A stretch of DNA of 64,000 nucleotides, from the NCBI GenBank assembly GCA_047602295.1, contig JASGHP010000001.1, positions 1 to 64,000 of the forward strand, written 5' to 3'. Within the stretch, counting starts at the first letter, position 1, and each line of letters begins with the position of its first letter. This DNA is from JACMLD01 sp047602295. GTDB taxonomy: Bacteria > Bacteroidota > Bacteroidia > Chitinophagales > Chitinophagaceae. Shown here one piece after another: positions 53,339 through 62,649 of the stretch. The position numbers were made by a program, and so were the translations under genes. The notes beneath the pieces are model-generated. The model was given only the letters and a program-made list of their open reading frames with translations. It did no database searches and was not told where the DNA came from.

Positions 53339-54649
53339 ATGCATGCTTTTGAAGTAAGAGGTGGAAAAAAACTACAGGGAGAAATTGTGCCGCAGGGCGC
53401 AAAAAATGAGGCGCTGCAAATCATAAGCGCTGTTTTATTAACGCCCGAAAAAATCACTATTTCCAATATACCAGACATTGTAGATGTAAATCTGCTAATA
53501 GAACTGTTAGGTGATATGGGCGTAAAAACAGAACGCCTGCAGAGAGATACCTGCACTTTTATGGCAGATGATGTAAATATTGATTACCTGCACAGCGAAG
53601 CTTATAAAAAGAAAAGTGGCAAACTAAGAGGCGCTGTAATGTTGGCTGGTCCTATGCTGGCAAGGTTTAAGAAAGCATTTATCTCAAAGCCCGGTGGCGA
53701 TAAAATTGGCAGAAGAAGATTGGACACACACATTATTGGTTTTGAAAAACTTGGTGCTGCTTTCAATTACAATACAGAAGAAAATTTCTTTTACCTGGAT
53801 GGAAGTAACTTAAAAGGCACCTACATTTTGCTGGACGAGCCTTCTGTAACAGGCACTGCCAATATTATAATGGCTGCCTCAATGGCTAAAGGCACTACTA
53901 CTATTTATAATGCTGCCTGCGAACCCTACCTGCAGCAACTTTGCAAAATGCTTAATCGCATGGGCGCACGCATCAGCGGTATAGGCAGCAATATGGTAAT
54001 AGTAGAGGGTGTGGATTACCTGGGCGGTACAGAACACCGTATGTTGCCAGATATGATTGAAGTAGGATCTTTTATTGGCCTGGCCGCCATGACGCAAAGC
54101 GATATCACCATTAAAAATGCAGGCATAGAACACCTGGGTGTTATACCAGACAAGTTTAAGCAGCTGGGCATTGCTATGAATTTTAAAGGAGATGACATAC
54201 ATATACCAGCACAGGATCTTTATGAAATACAAACCTTTTTAGACGGCTCGGTACTTACCATTTATGATCATCCCTGGCCGGGCTTTACACCAGACTTGCT
54301 AAGCATCATCTTGGTGGTGGCTACACAAGCAAGAGGATCAGTATTGGTGCATCAGAAAATGTTTGAAAGCCGTTTGTTTTTTACAGACAAGCTGATAGAT
54401 ATGGGTGCCCAGATTATTTTGTGCGATCCGCATCGTGCTGCTGTTATTGGCCTTGCCAGGGAACAAAAACTGCGTGGCATTACCATGAGCAGTCCCGATA
54501 TTCGTGCAGGTGTGGCTTTGTTAATTGCGTCCTTAAGCGCAGAGGGCAAAAGCATTATTCAAAATATAGAACAAATAGACAGGGGTTACCAATACATTGA
54601 TGACCGCCTGAAAAAATTAGGTGCAGATATTAAACGCGTAGATGCATAG
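53339..54649 (+). CDS. murA: UDP-N-acetylglucosamine 1-carboxyvinyltransferase, Asp-type active site
   Basis: A 436-residue enzyme for the first committed step of peptidoglycan synthesis, transferring enolpyruvate from PEP to UDP-GlcNAc. Lys22 (GAKNEAL), the RRRLDTHI block and Asp in GFTPDLL are present. The loop that carries the catalytic Cys in most bacteria (GGCxIG) reads GGDKIG, with Asp121 instead. Cys-to-Asp MurA enzymes are known from mycobacteria and chlamydiae; they stay active but are not alkylated by fosfomycin. Length is normal. gmk follows 11 bases downstream, so the two are co-transcribed. Confidence 0.96.
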   Translation: MHAFEVRGGKKLQGEIVPQGAKNEALQIISAVLLTPEKITISNIPDIVDVNLLIELLGDMGVKTERLQRDTCTFMADDVNIDYLHSEAYKKKSGKLRGAVMLAGPMLARFKKAFISKPGGDKIGRRRLDTHIIGFEKLGAAFNYNTEENFFYLDGSNLKGTYILLDEPSVTGTANIIMAASMAKGTTTIYNAACEPYLQQLCKMLNRMGARISGIGSNMVIVEGVDYLGGTEHRMLPDMIEVGSFIGLAAMTQSDITIKNAGIEHLGVIPDKFKQLGIAMNFKGDDIHIPAQDLYEIQTFLDGSVLTIYDHPWPGFTPDLLSIILVVATQARGSVLVHQKMFESRLFFTDKLIDMGAQIILCDPHRAAVIGLAREQKLRGITMSSPDIRAGVALLIASLSAEGKSIIQNIEQIDRGYQYIDDRLKKLGADIKRVDA

Positions 54650-54660
54650 CCGCTTTTTTT

Positions 54661-55236
54661 ATGAATACAAGCAATAAAATAATCATCATTACTGCCCCTT
54701 CAGGAGCTGGTAAAACTTCTATCACCACGCACCTGCTGCAGCAGTTTCCGCAGTTAGCGTTTTCCATTTCCGCTGCTACCAGGGCTGCCAGGGGCAAAGA
54801 AAAAGATGGGGTAGATTATTATTTTATCAGCACACAGGCATTTCAGCATAAAATACAGGAAAATGAATTTGTGGAATGGGAAATGGTATACGAAGGAAAG
54901 TATTATGGAACACTGAAGAGTGAATTGAGCCGCATCTGGAACAAACAACAGGTGCCGGTATTAGACATAGATGTAAAAGGCGCTATCCATGTGCAGCAGC
55001 AATACCCCGGCAATTCGATGTCTATTTTTATACAACCGCCTTCTGTTGAAGAACTTAGGCGCAGGTTGGAAAGCCGGGGCACAGAAACCGCCGAAAGCCT
55101 TGAGGCAAGGGTAAACAAAGCTTCTTATGAGATATCTTTTAAACAACACTTCAACCATATCATTGTAAACGATAACCTTGAAAAAGCCTGTGCCCAGGCT
55201 GTGCAGCTTGTTAATCAATTTCTTTCTATAAGTTAA
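54661..55236 (+). CDS. gmk: Guanylate kinase
   Basis: A 191-residue kinase converting GMP to GDP. The P-loop is TAPSGAGKTSIT; GMP-binding residues follow in SISAATRAARGKEKDGVDYYFIS and EFVEWEMVYEGKYYGT. The C-terminal lid and VNDNLEKACAQ region are intact. The usual TTR of the substrate loop is ATR here. It follows murA after 11 bases; the broken CNNM gene starts 45 bases downstream. Confidence 0.97.
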   Translation: MNTSNKIIIITAPSGAGKTSITTHLLQQFPQLAFSISAATRAARGKEKDGVDYYFISTQAFQHKIQENEFVEWEMVYEGKYYGTLKSELSRIWNKQQVPVLDIDVKGAIHVQQQYPGNSMSIFIQPPSVEELRRRLESRGTETAESLEARVNKASYEISFKQHFNHIIVNDNLEKACAQAVQLVNQFLSIS

Positions 55237-55281
55237 TAGTCTTCTGTTAGTTATCGTTGGTTTTTTAATTAAATTCGTGGT

Positions 55282-56569
55282 ATGTACATCAACCTGCCAA
55301 CTGTTATTGGGATTGTTGTTTCAATTATTCTAATTGGCTTTTTTGCCGGTATACAAATAGCATTTGTAAACGTAAACCGGCTTACTATAGAACTGAAGAA
55401 AAAGCAAGGTAAAAGCAGCAGCATTTTATTATCTACACTCATTTCTGCCCCTACTAAATTTTTAGGTACCACTTTAATTGGTTTCAACATCTGCCTTGTA
55501 GTGTATGGTTTATTAGTTGGGCAAATGTTAGAGCCGTTATGGAACTGGCTTATCATTACCTGGCATGTACCGGTAGCTTATGTAAATTTTCTAAAGCTAT
55601 CGCTGGAAACAATCACTTCCACTGCCATCATCCTGTTATTGGGAGAATTTATACCTCGGGCCATCTGGCGTTCTAAAAGTGAATTACTGCTGAATGGATT
55701 TGTAAGTAAGGTAGTCAACTTCTTTTACCAACTCTTTCACCCGGTAGCTAGTTTTTTTGTATCCCTTTCAGCCTGGGTATTGCGTTATCTTTTTAATGTG
55801 CGGGTAGATGAGAGCAAAGACGCTTTCAACCGTTCTGATTCTTGAACATTTTTTTCATCAAAACCACGAGCCGGGTGAAGATTCTTCCAAGGAATTAAAC
55901 ACAGAACTTTTTGAAAATGCACTCTCCCTGCCCAATATAAAAGTGAGACAATGCCTAGTACCTCGCAAAGAAATTACAGGTATTGATATTAATGCAGATA
56001 TAGAAGCTGCCCGTAAAAAATTTGTAAGCACACAACTTAGCAAATTGCTGGTGTATGAAGGCAATATTGATCATATTGTTGGCTACATACACCAATTGGA
56101 TTTATTTAAACAACCTGCAGAAATTAAAAGCATTCTGTTAGCCATACCCGCAGTGCCGGAAAGCATGAGTGCTACAGACCTTATCAATAAATTTTCCAAA
56201 GAAAGAAAAAGCATTGCCTGGGTGGTAGACGAGTTTGGTGGTACAGCAGGTATTGTAACCATGGAAGATTTGCTGGAGGAAATTTTTGGAGACATCCGCG
56301 ATGAGTATGACACGGAAGAGTTTGAAGAAAAAAAGGTTGCCGAAGATGAGTATCTTTTCAGTGGCCGCCTGGAGGTTGATTACCTGAACGAGAAATATAA
56401 TTTTGATTTGCCAGCCGATGAAGCCGAAACACTCTCGGGCTACATCATTTCTGAGCATGAAAAAATTCCCCGTGTAAAAGAACGCATCATTATTGGCGAT
56501 TACGAATTTGACGTTATGAGCGTTAGCGATACCCGTATAGAAATGGTACGCATGAAGGTGCTTAAATAA
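55282..56569 (+). pseudogene. CNNM/CorC (GldE/HlyC-like) membrane protein, split by a one-base frameshift
   Basis: Two overlapping frames together form a ~428-residue CNNM/CorC-type protein. The 5' part (55282 to ~55839) encodes a DUF21 membrane domain with three or four helices (PTVIGIVVSIILIGFFAGIQ, VVYGLLVGQMLEP, TSTAIILLLGEFIPRAIW). The 3' part (~55841 to 56569) encodes the CBS pair (KVRQCLVPRKEITGID, IAWVVDEFGGTAGIVTMED) and the CorC C-terminal domain. The junction is at GATTCTTGAA: removing one T (55839 or 55840) restores RSD-LEHFF in frame, as family members have. GldE of gliding bacteria belongs to this family. Either a real frameshift mutation or a sequencing error; both halves otherwise look intact. 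Confidence 0.85.
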
Positions 56570-56620
56570 CAATACCCTTCAGTATTCAATCCCCACTCAT
56601 AAAAATGCTTGTTAAATGCC

Positions 56621-56650
56621 TTTGGCGTTAGCCTTTTCCTGCTAAATTTG
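56621..56650 (+). promoter_or_regulatory. Predicted tatC promoter
   Basis: TTTG (56621-56624) and TAAATTTG (56643-56650) with an 18-base spacer, 14 bases before the tatC ATG. Confidence 0.7.
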
Positions 56651-56664
56651 CAACTCTTTATATT

Positions 56665-57516
56665 ATGGCATTATTCAAAAGAAAAAAGCAGGAAGAAGAC
56701 AGCGAGGAAATGTCTTTTATAGACCACCTGGAAGCATTGCGCTGGCACCTGGTACGTTCTGTTATTGCAGTAGTAGTAGGCGCCATCATCATCTTTGTAT
56801 ACGCAAAAGAAGTGGTGAGCATTATTGTAATGGGGCCTGCCAGGAATGATTTCAGTACTTATTCTGCACTTTGCAATCTTGGACATAAACTTCATATTGG
56901 TGATGCGCTTTGCATGGGAGATTTTACCATCAAGTTTCAGAGCAATGCCATGACAGAGCAGTTCATGACCACTTTTACTATTGCTTTTGTGGGCGGTTTC
57001 ATTGTGGCATTCCCCTATGTTTTCTGGGAGTTTTGGCGTTTTGTAAAACCAGCACTTAGCAAAAAAGAAGTAAAAACAACCCGTGGCATTATTTTCTGGG
57101 TATCTGTTTTGTTTTTTATGGGTGTGGCTTTTGGGTATTATATCCTTACCCCCTTTATGGTAAATTTTTACTCAAACTATTCTCTTAGCCCTTTAATTGA
57201 ATTTAAACCAACCCTCTCCGACTATATTGAAAACCTCATTTATACAACTGTAGGTATCGGCGTATTATTTCAAATGCCTTTGCTAATTATGTTTCTTTCA
57301 AAAATCGGGATTGTATCACCCACATTTTTAAGAAAATACCGCAGGCACGCTTTTGTTGTTATCCTTATTGCTGCTGCCATTATTACTCCATCTACAGATC
57401 CTTTCAGTTTAACGCTGGTAACTATTCCATTGTATGCATTGTTTGAAGCCAGCGTACTGCTTTCTGCCAAAGTGTACAAACAAAGGGAAATAGAAGACGC
57501 CAAAGAGTGGAGCTAA
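56665..57516 (+). CDS. tatC: Twin-arginine translocase subunit TatC
   Basis: A 283-residue inner-membrane protein of six helices that recognises twin-arginine signals and forms the Tat receptor. Family landmarks: MSFIDHLEALRWHLVRS near the N-terminus (cytoplasmic signal-binding region), WEFWRFVKPALSKKE, the SDYIENLIYTTVGIGVLFQMPLLI helix, and ITPSTDPFSLTLVTIPLYALFEA. TatA/B genes are not in the window. A Tat-signal-bearing oxidoreductase at 32929-34278 is a plausible client. It has its own promoter. Confidence 0.96.
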   Translation: MALFKRKKQEEDSEEMSFIDHLEALRWHLVRSVIAVVVGAIIIFVYAKEVVSIIVMGPARNDFSTYSALCNLGHKLHIGDALCMGDFTIKFQSNAMTEQFMTTFTIAFVGGFIVAFPYVFWEFWRFVKPALSKKEVKTTRGIIFWVSVLFFMGVAFGYYILTPFMVNFYSNYSLSPLIEFKPTLSDYIENLIYTTVGIGVLFQMPLLIMFLSKIGIVSPTFLRKYRRHAFVVILIAAAIITPSTDPFSLTLVTIPLYALFEASVLLSAKVYKQREIEDAKEWS

Positions 57517-57631
57517 AAGGCAATTTTTTTTACCGGAATGATTATTGTATGCCTGTAATAAACAGGTATCAGCAATTGTAACCCTTTTGCTAAAAACATC
57601 CAACATATTTAATAACACTAAACTTTAGAAG

Positions 57632-58210
57632 ATGAAAAGATTGAACGTTCTTATTGTTGCAGCCATCATTACACTAACCATGCTTGGCAACAATGCAAAT
57701 GCGCAAAAAACAAACGATAACATAATGGAAGAAGGCACTATCACTGTAAATATTGGTGTTGGTGTGGGAAGAAGCGGCTATGCTTATGCTGGCTATGGCG
57801 GACTTTCATTGGGCTATGGCACAGGCTTTGGCACCAAAGCGGCTATTGAAAGAGGCATGTGGCAACTAGGACCTGGCGTTCTTACATTAGGTTTGGAAGT
57901 TGGTGGCGCATTTTCAAAAACCGGCGGCTATAAATCAAACATTATTATTGCTGCTCCACGTGCTGCTTATCACTTTGGTTGGAACGTTCCTAATCTTGAT
58001 ACCTACGCTGGTGTATCTGCAGGTCCAGGTTTCCGCAGTTATGATTATTACAGTGGCAATGGTGTTTATTCAACCAAGCATGATGTTACTGCTGCTATCG
58101 GCGCTTTTGTTGGCGGCTCTTATTATTTCTCTCCTAATATTGGTGTAAATGTGGAAGCCGGTTACGATATCACAGTTATACAAGGTGGTCTTGTTTTTAA
58201 ATTGAATTAA
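57632..58210 (+). CDS. Small outer-membrane beta-barrel protein
   Basis: A 192-residue exported protein; signal peptide about 1-24 (NNANAQ). The mature part is rich in Gly/Tyr/Ala and alternates in the way of an eight-strand barrel (SGYAYAGYGGLSLGYGTGFG, LTLGLEVGGAFSKTGGY, GVNVEAGYDITVIQGGLVFKLN with aromatic end). No Cys. Porin-like or structural role likely. A perfect 22-bp hairpin terminator follows. Confidence 0.8.
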   Translation: MKRLNVLIVAAIITLTMLGNNANAQKTNDNIMEEGTITVNIGVGVGRSGYAYAGYGGLSLGYGTGFGTKAAIERGMWQLGPGVLTLGLEVGGAFSKTGGYKSNIIIAAPRAAYHFGWNVPNLDTYAGVSAGPGFRSYDYYSGNGVYSTKHDVTAAIGAFVGGSYYFSPNIGVNVEAGYDITVIQGGLVFKLN

Positions 58211-58236
58211 TTGGGTAACCAGCCTTAGTACTTCTA

Positions 58237-58264
58237 TTGAACATCGTTGCGACGCTCCGTTCAA
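58237..58264. repeat. Nested palindrome, REP-like
   Basis: TTGAAC / GTTCAA outer stem (58237-58242 with 58259-58264) around an inner CGT-TGCG-ACG stem (58245-58254). It contains the inverse of CGCAACGATG found at 18392-18401. Not followed by a T-run. Confidence 0.45.
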
Positions 58265-58304
58265 CATTAGAGCTTTATTGATCTTTTATAGACAAATTAA
58301 TTGC

Positions 58305-58350
58305 ATAATAAAACAGCCATTCAGTAAATACTGAATGGCTGTTTTATTAT
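58305..58350. terminator. Very long perfect hairpin terminator
   Basis: A 22-bp perfect stem (58305-58326 with 58329-58350), only two unpaired bases at the tip if fully closed, with a central CAGCCATTCAG. A/T-rich ends give T-tracts on both strands. It lies downstream of the barrel gene. Confidence 0.85.
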
Positions 58351-58442
58351 AAACCTCTCGCACAGGTTAACCAACCGATCAACCAATCTGCCAATCAACG
58401 TATCAACTTTATCCGTACATTGGCGCTCATTAAAAAATTGTT

Positions 58443-58892
58443 ATGCCTGTTTTTAATACCGCTTTACCCATTGCTATTGGTTGCGATCATGCCGGATTTG
58501 AATACAAAACAAAACTGGTGCCCTGGCTAAACAAGCTAGGCTGGCAGGTAAATGATGTAGGCACTTATTCGCCAGACTCTGTTGATTATCCTGATTATGT
58601 TCATCCCCTGGCCAATAGTGTAGAAAAAGGTGAAAGTGCTTTTGGTATTTTGTTATGTGGCACAGGAAACGGTGTTTGCATGACGGCTAATAAACACCAG
58701 GGCATACGTGCAGGGCTTTGCTGGGCAACAGATGTTGCAAAACTGATACGCCAGCACAACAATGCCAATGTTATTTGCATTCCTGCACGCTTTGTTGCAT
58801 TACCACTGGCGCAGGATATGATTGAAGCTTTTATGGCCACGGCTTTTGAAGGTGGAAGACATCAAAACCGTATTAATAAAATGGCTTGCTAA
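58443..58892 (+). CDS. rpiB: Ribose 5-phosphate isomerase B
   Basis: A 149-residue isomerase interconverting ribose 5-phosphate and ribulose 5-phosphate. The phosphate- and sugar-binding motifs GCDHAGFEYK, CGTGNGVCMTANKHQGIRAGLC and the C-terminal RHQNRINKM are present, including the catalytic Cys in the CGTGNG loop. Length is normal. The M28 peptidase begins 16 bases downstream on the same strand. Confidence 0.96.
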   Translation: MPVFNTALPIAIGCDHAGFEYKTKLVPWLNKLGWQVNDVGTYSPDSVDYPDYVHPLANSVEKGESAFGILLCGTGNGVCMTANKHQGIRAGLCWATDVAKLIRQHNNANVICIPARFVALPLAQDMIEAFMATAFEGGRHQNRINKMAC

Positions 58893-58908
58893 TTTGTAAA
58901 CTATAATC

Positions 58909-60480
58909 ATGCATAGAAAACTTTCCACTTTAATCCTTAGCTGCATGGCTTTGTCTGCTGCAGCACAACCTGGCGCACCAGATAAATATGCTGCCACCAT
59001 CACAAAAGAAGATTTAAAAAAAAAGTTAACCATTATTGCAGGCCCCGAAATGGAAGGCCGAGAAACAGGCACAGAAGGCCAACACAAAGCTGCTGCTTAT
59101 ATTGTAAGCCAGTTTAGCTCATTGGGTTTGAAACCGGCACCAGGCACAGACAACTATCAGCAATATTATTCTATTGGATACGACACATTACTAAAGTCTG
59201 AGTTAATGATAGAATCCAATGCACTGGTTTCCGGTAAAGATTATATAGATGAGATTGGTGTAAACAATAATGCATCCATCAAAGCAAAAGAAATAGTGTT
59301 TGCAGGCTTTGGCATTAGCGATGAAAAATACGATGACTACGCTGGTAAAGATGTAAAAGGCAAAGTGGTGGTGTTCTTTGGTGGCGAACCAAAAAAAGAT
59401 GGCGGCTATGTTATATCCGGCACCAGGGCTTACAGCACCTGGACGTATCCCGGTGGTCTTAATAAAAAGATAGCATTGGCAAAAGAAAAAGGTGCTGTTG
59501 CTGCTATTGTTATCAACCCTGTGATTGATAGCATTACCGCCAATTATGCAAGAGTGGCAAAAAAATCATCCACAAGATTAATACAAGCTTCATCTGCTGA
59601 TGGTATTAATGCTATAACCATTGCAGGTGGAAGTGTTAAAAAAATATTGGGCGATGATTTTTTTGTTAGTGCTGTGCAGAAAGTAAAAAACAATGAACCA
59701 GTCAACACACTTAGCTTCAGCAAAAAAATAAAACTTACTTACAATTACGAGGAACAAAAAGTAACCAACCAGGCAAGCAATGTGGCTGGTTATATAGAAG
59801 GCACTGACAAGAAGGATGAATACGTTATACTTACTGCGCATTATGATCACCTGGGCTCAAGAAATGGAGTGATATATTATGGTGCAGATGACGACGGCAG
59901 TGGCACTTGCGCTGTATTGGAAATGGCTGAAGCATTTGCAAAAGCAAAAGCTGCCGGCAATGGTCCACGCCGCACAGTTATACTTATGACTGTATCCGGC
60001 GAAGAGAAAGGATTATGGGGTTCTGAATATTATAGCAACAATCCGCTTTTTTCTTTGGAAAAAACTTCTGTGGATCTTAATACCGATATGATTGGCAGAA
60101 TAGATACCGAAAGAAAAACAGAAGATTCATTAAACTATGTTTATGTAATTGGCCACAATAAACTCAGCAGTGATTTGGTAGGCATTAATGAAGGAGCCAA
60201 TAATAAATACACACATCTTGTACTGGATTATAAGTTTGATGATCCTGCTGATCCAAATCGTATTTATTACAGAAGCGACCATTATAATTTTGCACGCAAG
60301 GGTGTGCCCATCTTATTTTTCTATGATGGCATGTTGCAGGCAGATTATCATAAACCAACAGATACCGTAGATAAAATCTATTGGGATATTTATGAGAAAA
60401 GAGCTCGTATGATTTTTAATACAGCCTGGGAAATGGCCAATAGAGATGAAATGCTAAAACGCGATATTCCTTTGAACTAA
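58909..60480 (+). CDS. Exported M28 family zinc aminopeptidase with PA domain
   Basis: A 523-residue secreted peptidase; signal peptide about 1-19 (LSAAAQ). An N-terminal region leads into a PA insert (about 120-260, VVVFFGGEPKK). The catalytic M28 domain shows the two-zinc site: LTAHYDHLG (His), YGADDDGSGT (bridging Asp), SGEEKGLWG (Glu-Glu), TDMIGRID and SDHYNFARKG (last His). Such enzymes remove N-terminal residues from peptides, here in the periplasm or outside. It begins 16 bases after rpiB and has its own terminator. Confidence 0.95.
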   Translation: MHRKLSTLILSCMALSAAAQPGAPDKYAATITKEDLKKKLTIIAGPEMEGRETGTEGQHKAAAYIVSQFSSLGLKPAPGTDNYQQYYSIGYDTLLKSELMIESNALVSGKDYIDEIGVNNNASIKAKEIVFAGFGISDEKYDDYAGKDVKGKVVVFFGGEPKKDGGYVISGTRAYSTWTYPGGLNKKIALAKEKGAVAAIVINPVIDSITANYARVAKKSSTRLIQASSADGINAITIAGGSVKKILGDDFFVSAVQKVKNNEPVNTLSFSKKIKLTYNYEEQKVTNQASNVAGYIEGTDKKDEYVILTAHYDHLGSRNGVIYYGADDDGSGTCAVLEMAEAFAKAKAAGNGPRRTVILMTVSGEEKGLWGSEYYSNNPLFSLEKTSVDLNTDMIGRIDTERKTEDSLNYVYVIGHNKLSSDLVGINEGANNKYTHLVLDYKFDDPADPNRIYYRSDHYNFARKGVPILFFYDGMLQADYHKPTDTVDKIYWDIYEKRARMIFNTAWEMANRDEMLKRDIPLN

Positions 60481-60503
60481 ATAAATTGACACCTAGCTAT
60501 TTT

Positions 60504-60537
60504 AAATCCAGCCTGCACATGCGGCTGGATTTTTATT
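60504..60537 (+). terminator. Terminator of the M28 peptidase gene
   Basis: A 10-bp stem AAATCCAGCC / GGCTGGATTT (60504-60513 with 60523-60532), 9-base loop, then TTATTT. Confidence 0.88.
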
Positions 60538-60687
60538 TGGGGATATTTTCCCGCAGCTATCGCAGAAGAACAAACGCAGATTATTTCAACTGGATTATTG
60601 AACTTGTTTCAAGCTTTTTTACTAAGGACCATTTGCTAATCAATCTGTGTAATTGATCTAAAAGTATACTCTTATAAAAATGAAAGC

Positions 60688-60707
60688 CCCGATGTAGAAA
60701 CATCGGG
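60688..60707 (-). terminator. Terminator of the M3 peptidase gene
   Basis: An 8-bp stem CCCGATGT / ACATCGGG (60688-60695 with 60700-60707), loop of 4; on the minus strand it is followed by GCTTTCATTTTT. Confidence 0.75.
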
Positions 60708-60826
60708 ACTTCTTGGTTAAGGCTCTGATTAGTAGCTATGTTGAATTAGATAATTTGCTGAATCAAAGATAATAGCAGATTGCAATGATTCCAACATTTG
60801 CGCATACCCTAAAGCGGGTATTTTTG

Positions 60827-62557
60827 TTAGGACGCAGCCAATTTTTTCATTTCAGCATCTACAAATTGCATCAGTTGATTGATGTTGTCGCCACCAAAAT
60901 TAAATTTCAAACCTGCCGCTTCATATAATTTTGGCAATGTAGCGGTACCTCCTAAACTAAGTGCTTTAGAATAGTTATCAAGTGCAACTTCTTTGCTTTG
61001 CTTAAACTGTTTCCATAAACCAATAGCACCCAATTGCGCAATGCCGTATTCGATATAGTAAAACGGTACTTCAAACAAATGCAATTGTCTTTGCCAGCTA
61101 TAGTTGCGATAAGCGTCCAGCCCTGTGAAATCGATTACATTGCTCGAAAACTCATTTAGTATCTCTGTCCATTTGGAAGCACGTTGTTCAAGCGTATGAG
61201 TTGGGTTTTCATATACCCAGTGTTGAAATTTATCGATCGTAGCAATCCATGGAAAGATCGTAATTACACGTTCCAACTGGTGCTCTTTTGCTCGTTTTAA
61301 TTCTTCCTTGCTGCTAAAAAATGTATCCCAGTAATCCATGCTAAAAAGCTCCATAGCCATGCTGGCCACCTCAGCAATTTCCATAGGATATTCTTTAAAT
61401 GAACTCAGCTCCAGCGGATGTGCTAAAAACGAATGTACCGCATGACCACCTTCGTGCACCATGGTAGTTACATCGCTCATTTGCCCTGCTGCGTTCATAA
61501 AAATAAAAGGCGCTCCCGTTTCTGCAAGCGGGCAATTATATCCACCCGGTGCTTTGCCTTTACGGCTTTCCAAATCAAAGCGGTGCATCTCATTCATCTT
61601 GCGCAGACAATCTGCAAAGAAGGGTCTTACCTTATCAAAGCATTCAATGCTTTTTTTCAATAGCTCATCTCCTGTTTTAAAAGGACGCAGCGGTTCTGTA
61701 CCTGCCGGCTCTGCTTCCAAATCCCAGGGGCGCAATGTATCCAGACCTAATTTCTTCTTTTTGGCTTCGTAAATTTTATCTGCCAACGGAAGAATATATT
61801 TTTTTACTGAATCATGAAACTCAAAACAATCTTCCTTGGTGTAATCAAAGCGGCCCAACTCTGCAAATTTATAATCGCGGTAATTTTTAAAACCTGCGTT
61901 TACTGCTACCTGTTGGCGCTTTTCTATCAATTGAGAATAGAGTGTATTTAATGCGTCTTTATCAATAACCCTTCTCTCATTTATTTTACGATAAACAGAT
62001 TCACGCAATTGCCTGTCGCTACTTTCCAAGAATTTAGCAGCTTGTTGCAATGTGTATTCTTTGCCGTCTACTTCTACCGTCATTTTTCCGGAGATAACAC
62101 CAAACTGTTGCCCCAGTACACTCAGTTCAGAAAGAATGGGAATATTTGACTCACGGAAAAGGTCAATGCTTTTTTTAACACTTCGCAGGTAGGTGAAATA
62201 TTTTTGCTGATCCAACTCTTTTGTATAAGGGCAATCTATTAGTTTGCGGTTCAGTTTGTCGGCATATGGTTGAATTTGTGGCTGAATCTGCGTTACAAAA
62301 AATACAAAAGCTTCTTCTAAAGATTTGTTTTCTGTATCGCAGGTCATTTTTATTTGCCTCCAGCAGGCATCTTCACTCAATACAGCTTCCATTTCACTGG
62401 AATCTTTTAACCATTGTTCCAGGTCTGCTTTAGAATTGATTGGTCGGTCTAACAGTTGTTGAAAATATGGTTGCAGGCTTTCCCAATTAGTAATGGTAAA
62501 ATCTTTTGGTAAAAATTTCCGGGGCAATGCTTTGATGTCTGCTGTTGCTACACTCAT
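60827..62557 (-). CDS. M3 family oligoendopeptidase
   Basis: A 576-residue zinc oligopeptidase of the PepF/M3B type. The zinc motif is MVHEGGHAVHSF (HExxH), with the third ligand expected in IAEVASMAMELFSM. No signal peptide, so it acts on short peptides in the cytoplasm. The N-terminal helical region and length match PepF-like enzymes. It follows the DUF5606 gene on the same strand; a strong terminator separates the two. Confidence 0.94.
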   Translation of the reverse strand: MSVATADIKALPRKFLPKDFTITNWESLQPYFQQLLDRPINSKADLEQWLKDSSEMEAVLSEDACWRQIKMTCDTENKSLEEAFVFFVTQIQPQIQPYADKLNRKLIDCPYTKELDQQKYFTYLRSVKKSIDLFRESNIPILSELSVLGQQFGVISGKMTVEVDGKEYTLQQAAKFLESSDRQLRESVYRKINERRVIDKDALNTLYSQLIEKRQQVAVNAGFKNYRDYKFAELGRFDYTKEDCFEFHDSVKKYILPLADKIYEAKKKKLGLDTLRPWDLEAEPAGTEPLRPFKTGDELLKKSIECFDKVRPFFADCLRKMNEMHRFDLESRKGKAPGGYNCPLAETGAPFIFMNAAGQMSDVTTMVHEGGHAVHSFLAHPLELSSFKEYPMEIAEVASMAMELFSMDYWDTFFSSKEELKRAKEHQLERVITIFPWIATIDKFQHWVYENPTHTLEQRASKWTEILNEFSSNVIDFTGLDAYRNYSWQRQLHLFEVPFYYIEYGIAQLGAIGLWKQFKQSKEVALDNYSKALSLGGTATLPKLYEAAGLKFNFGGDNINQLMQFVDAEMKKLAAS

Positions 62558-62577
62558 ACTTGTTTGTTTTTAAAAAA

Positions 62578-62632
62578 CTACAGGCTACCGCTTCAGGTTC
62601 ATTGATTGAAGCCTTACTGCTGTAGCCTGTAG
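62578..62632 (-). terminator. Branched terminator of the DUF5606 gene
   Basis: An 11-bp stem CTACAGGCTAC / GTAGCCTGTAG (62578-62588 with 62622-62632) encloses a second 6-bp stem (62590-62595 with 62607-62612). On the minus strand the outer stem is followed by TTTTTT. Confidence 0.85.
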
Positions 62633-62649
62633 CTATGAATGAATTGTTG

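Larger units (their letters stand above)
60481..60826. other. 346-bp convergent intergenic region
   Basis: Holds two back-to-back terminators (60504-60537 and 60688-60707) for the convergent M28 and M3 genes. The 150 bases between, and the 120 to the M3 stop, show no coding frame, promoter or RNA gene. Confidence 0.6.

Noticed and set aside
55831..55855. Programmed +1 frameshift like that of prfB
   Set aside because: There is an in-frame UGA, but the P-site codons could not re-pair after a +1 slip and no Shine-Dalgarno-like stimulator is seen upstream. A simple one-base indel explains it better.
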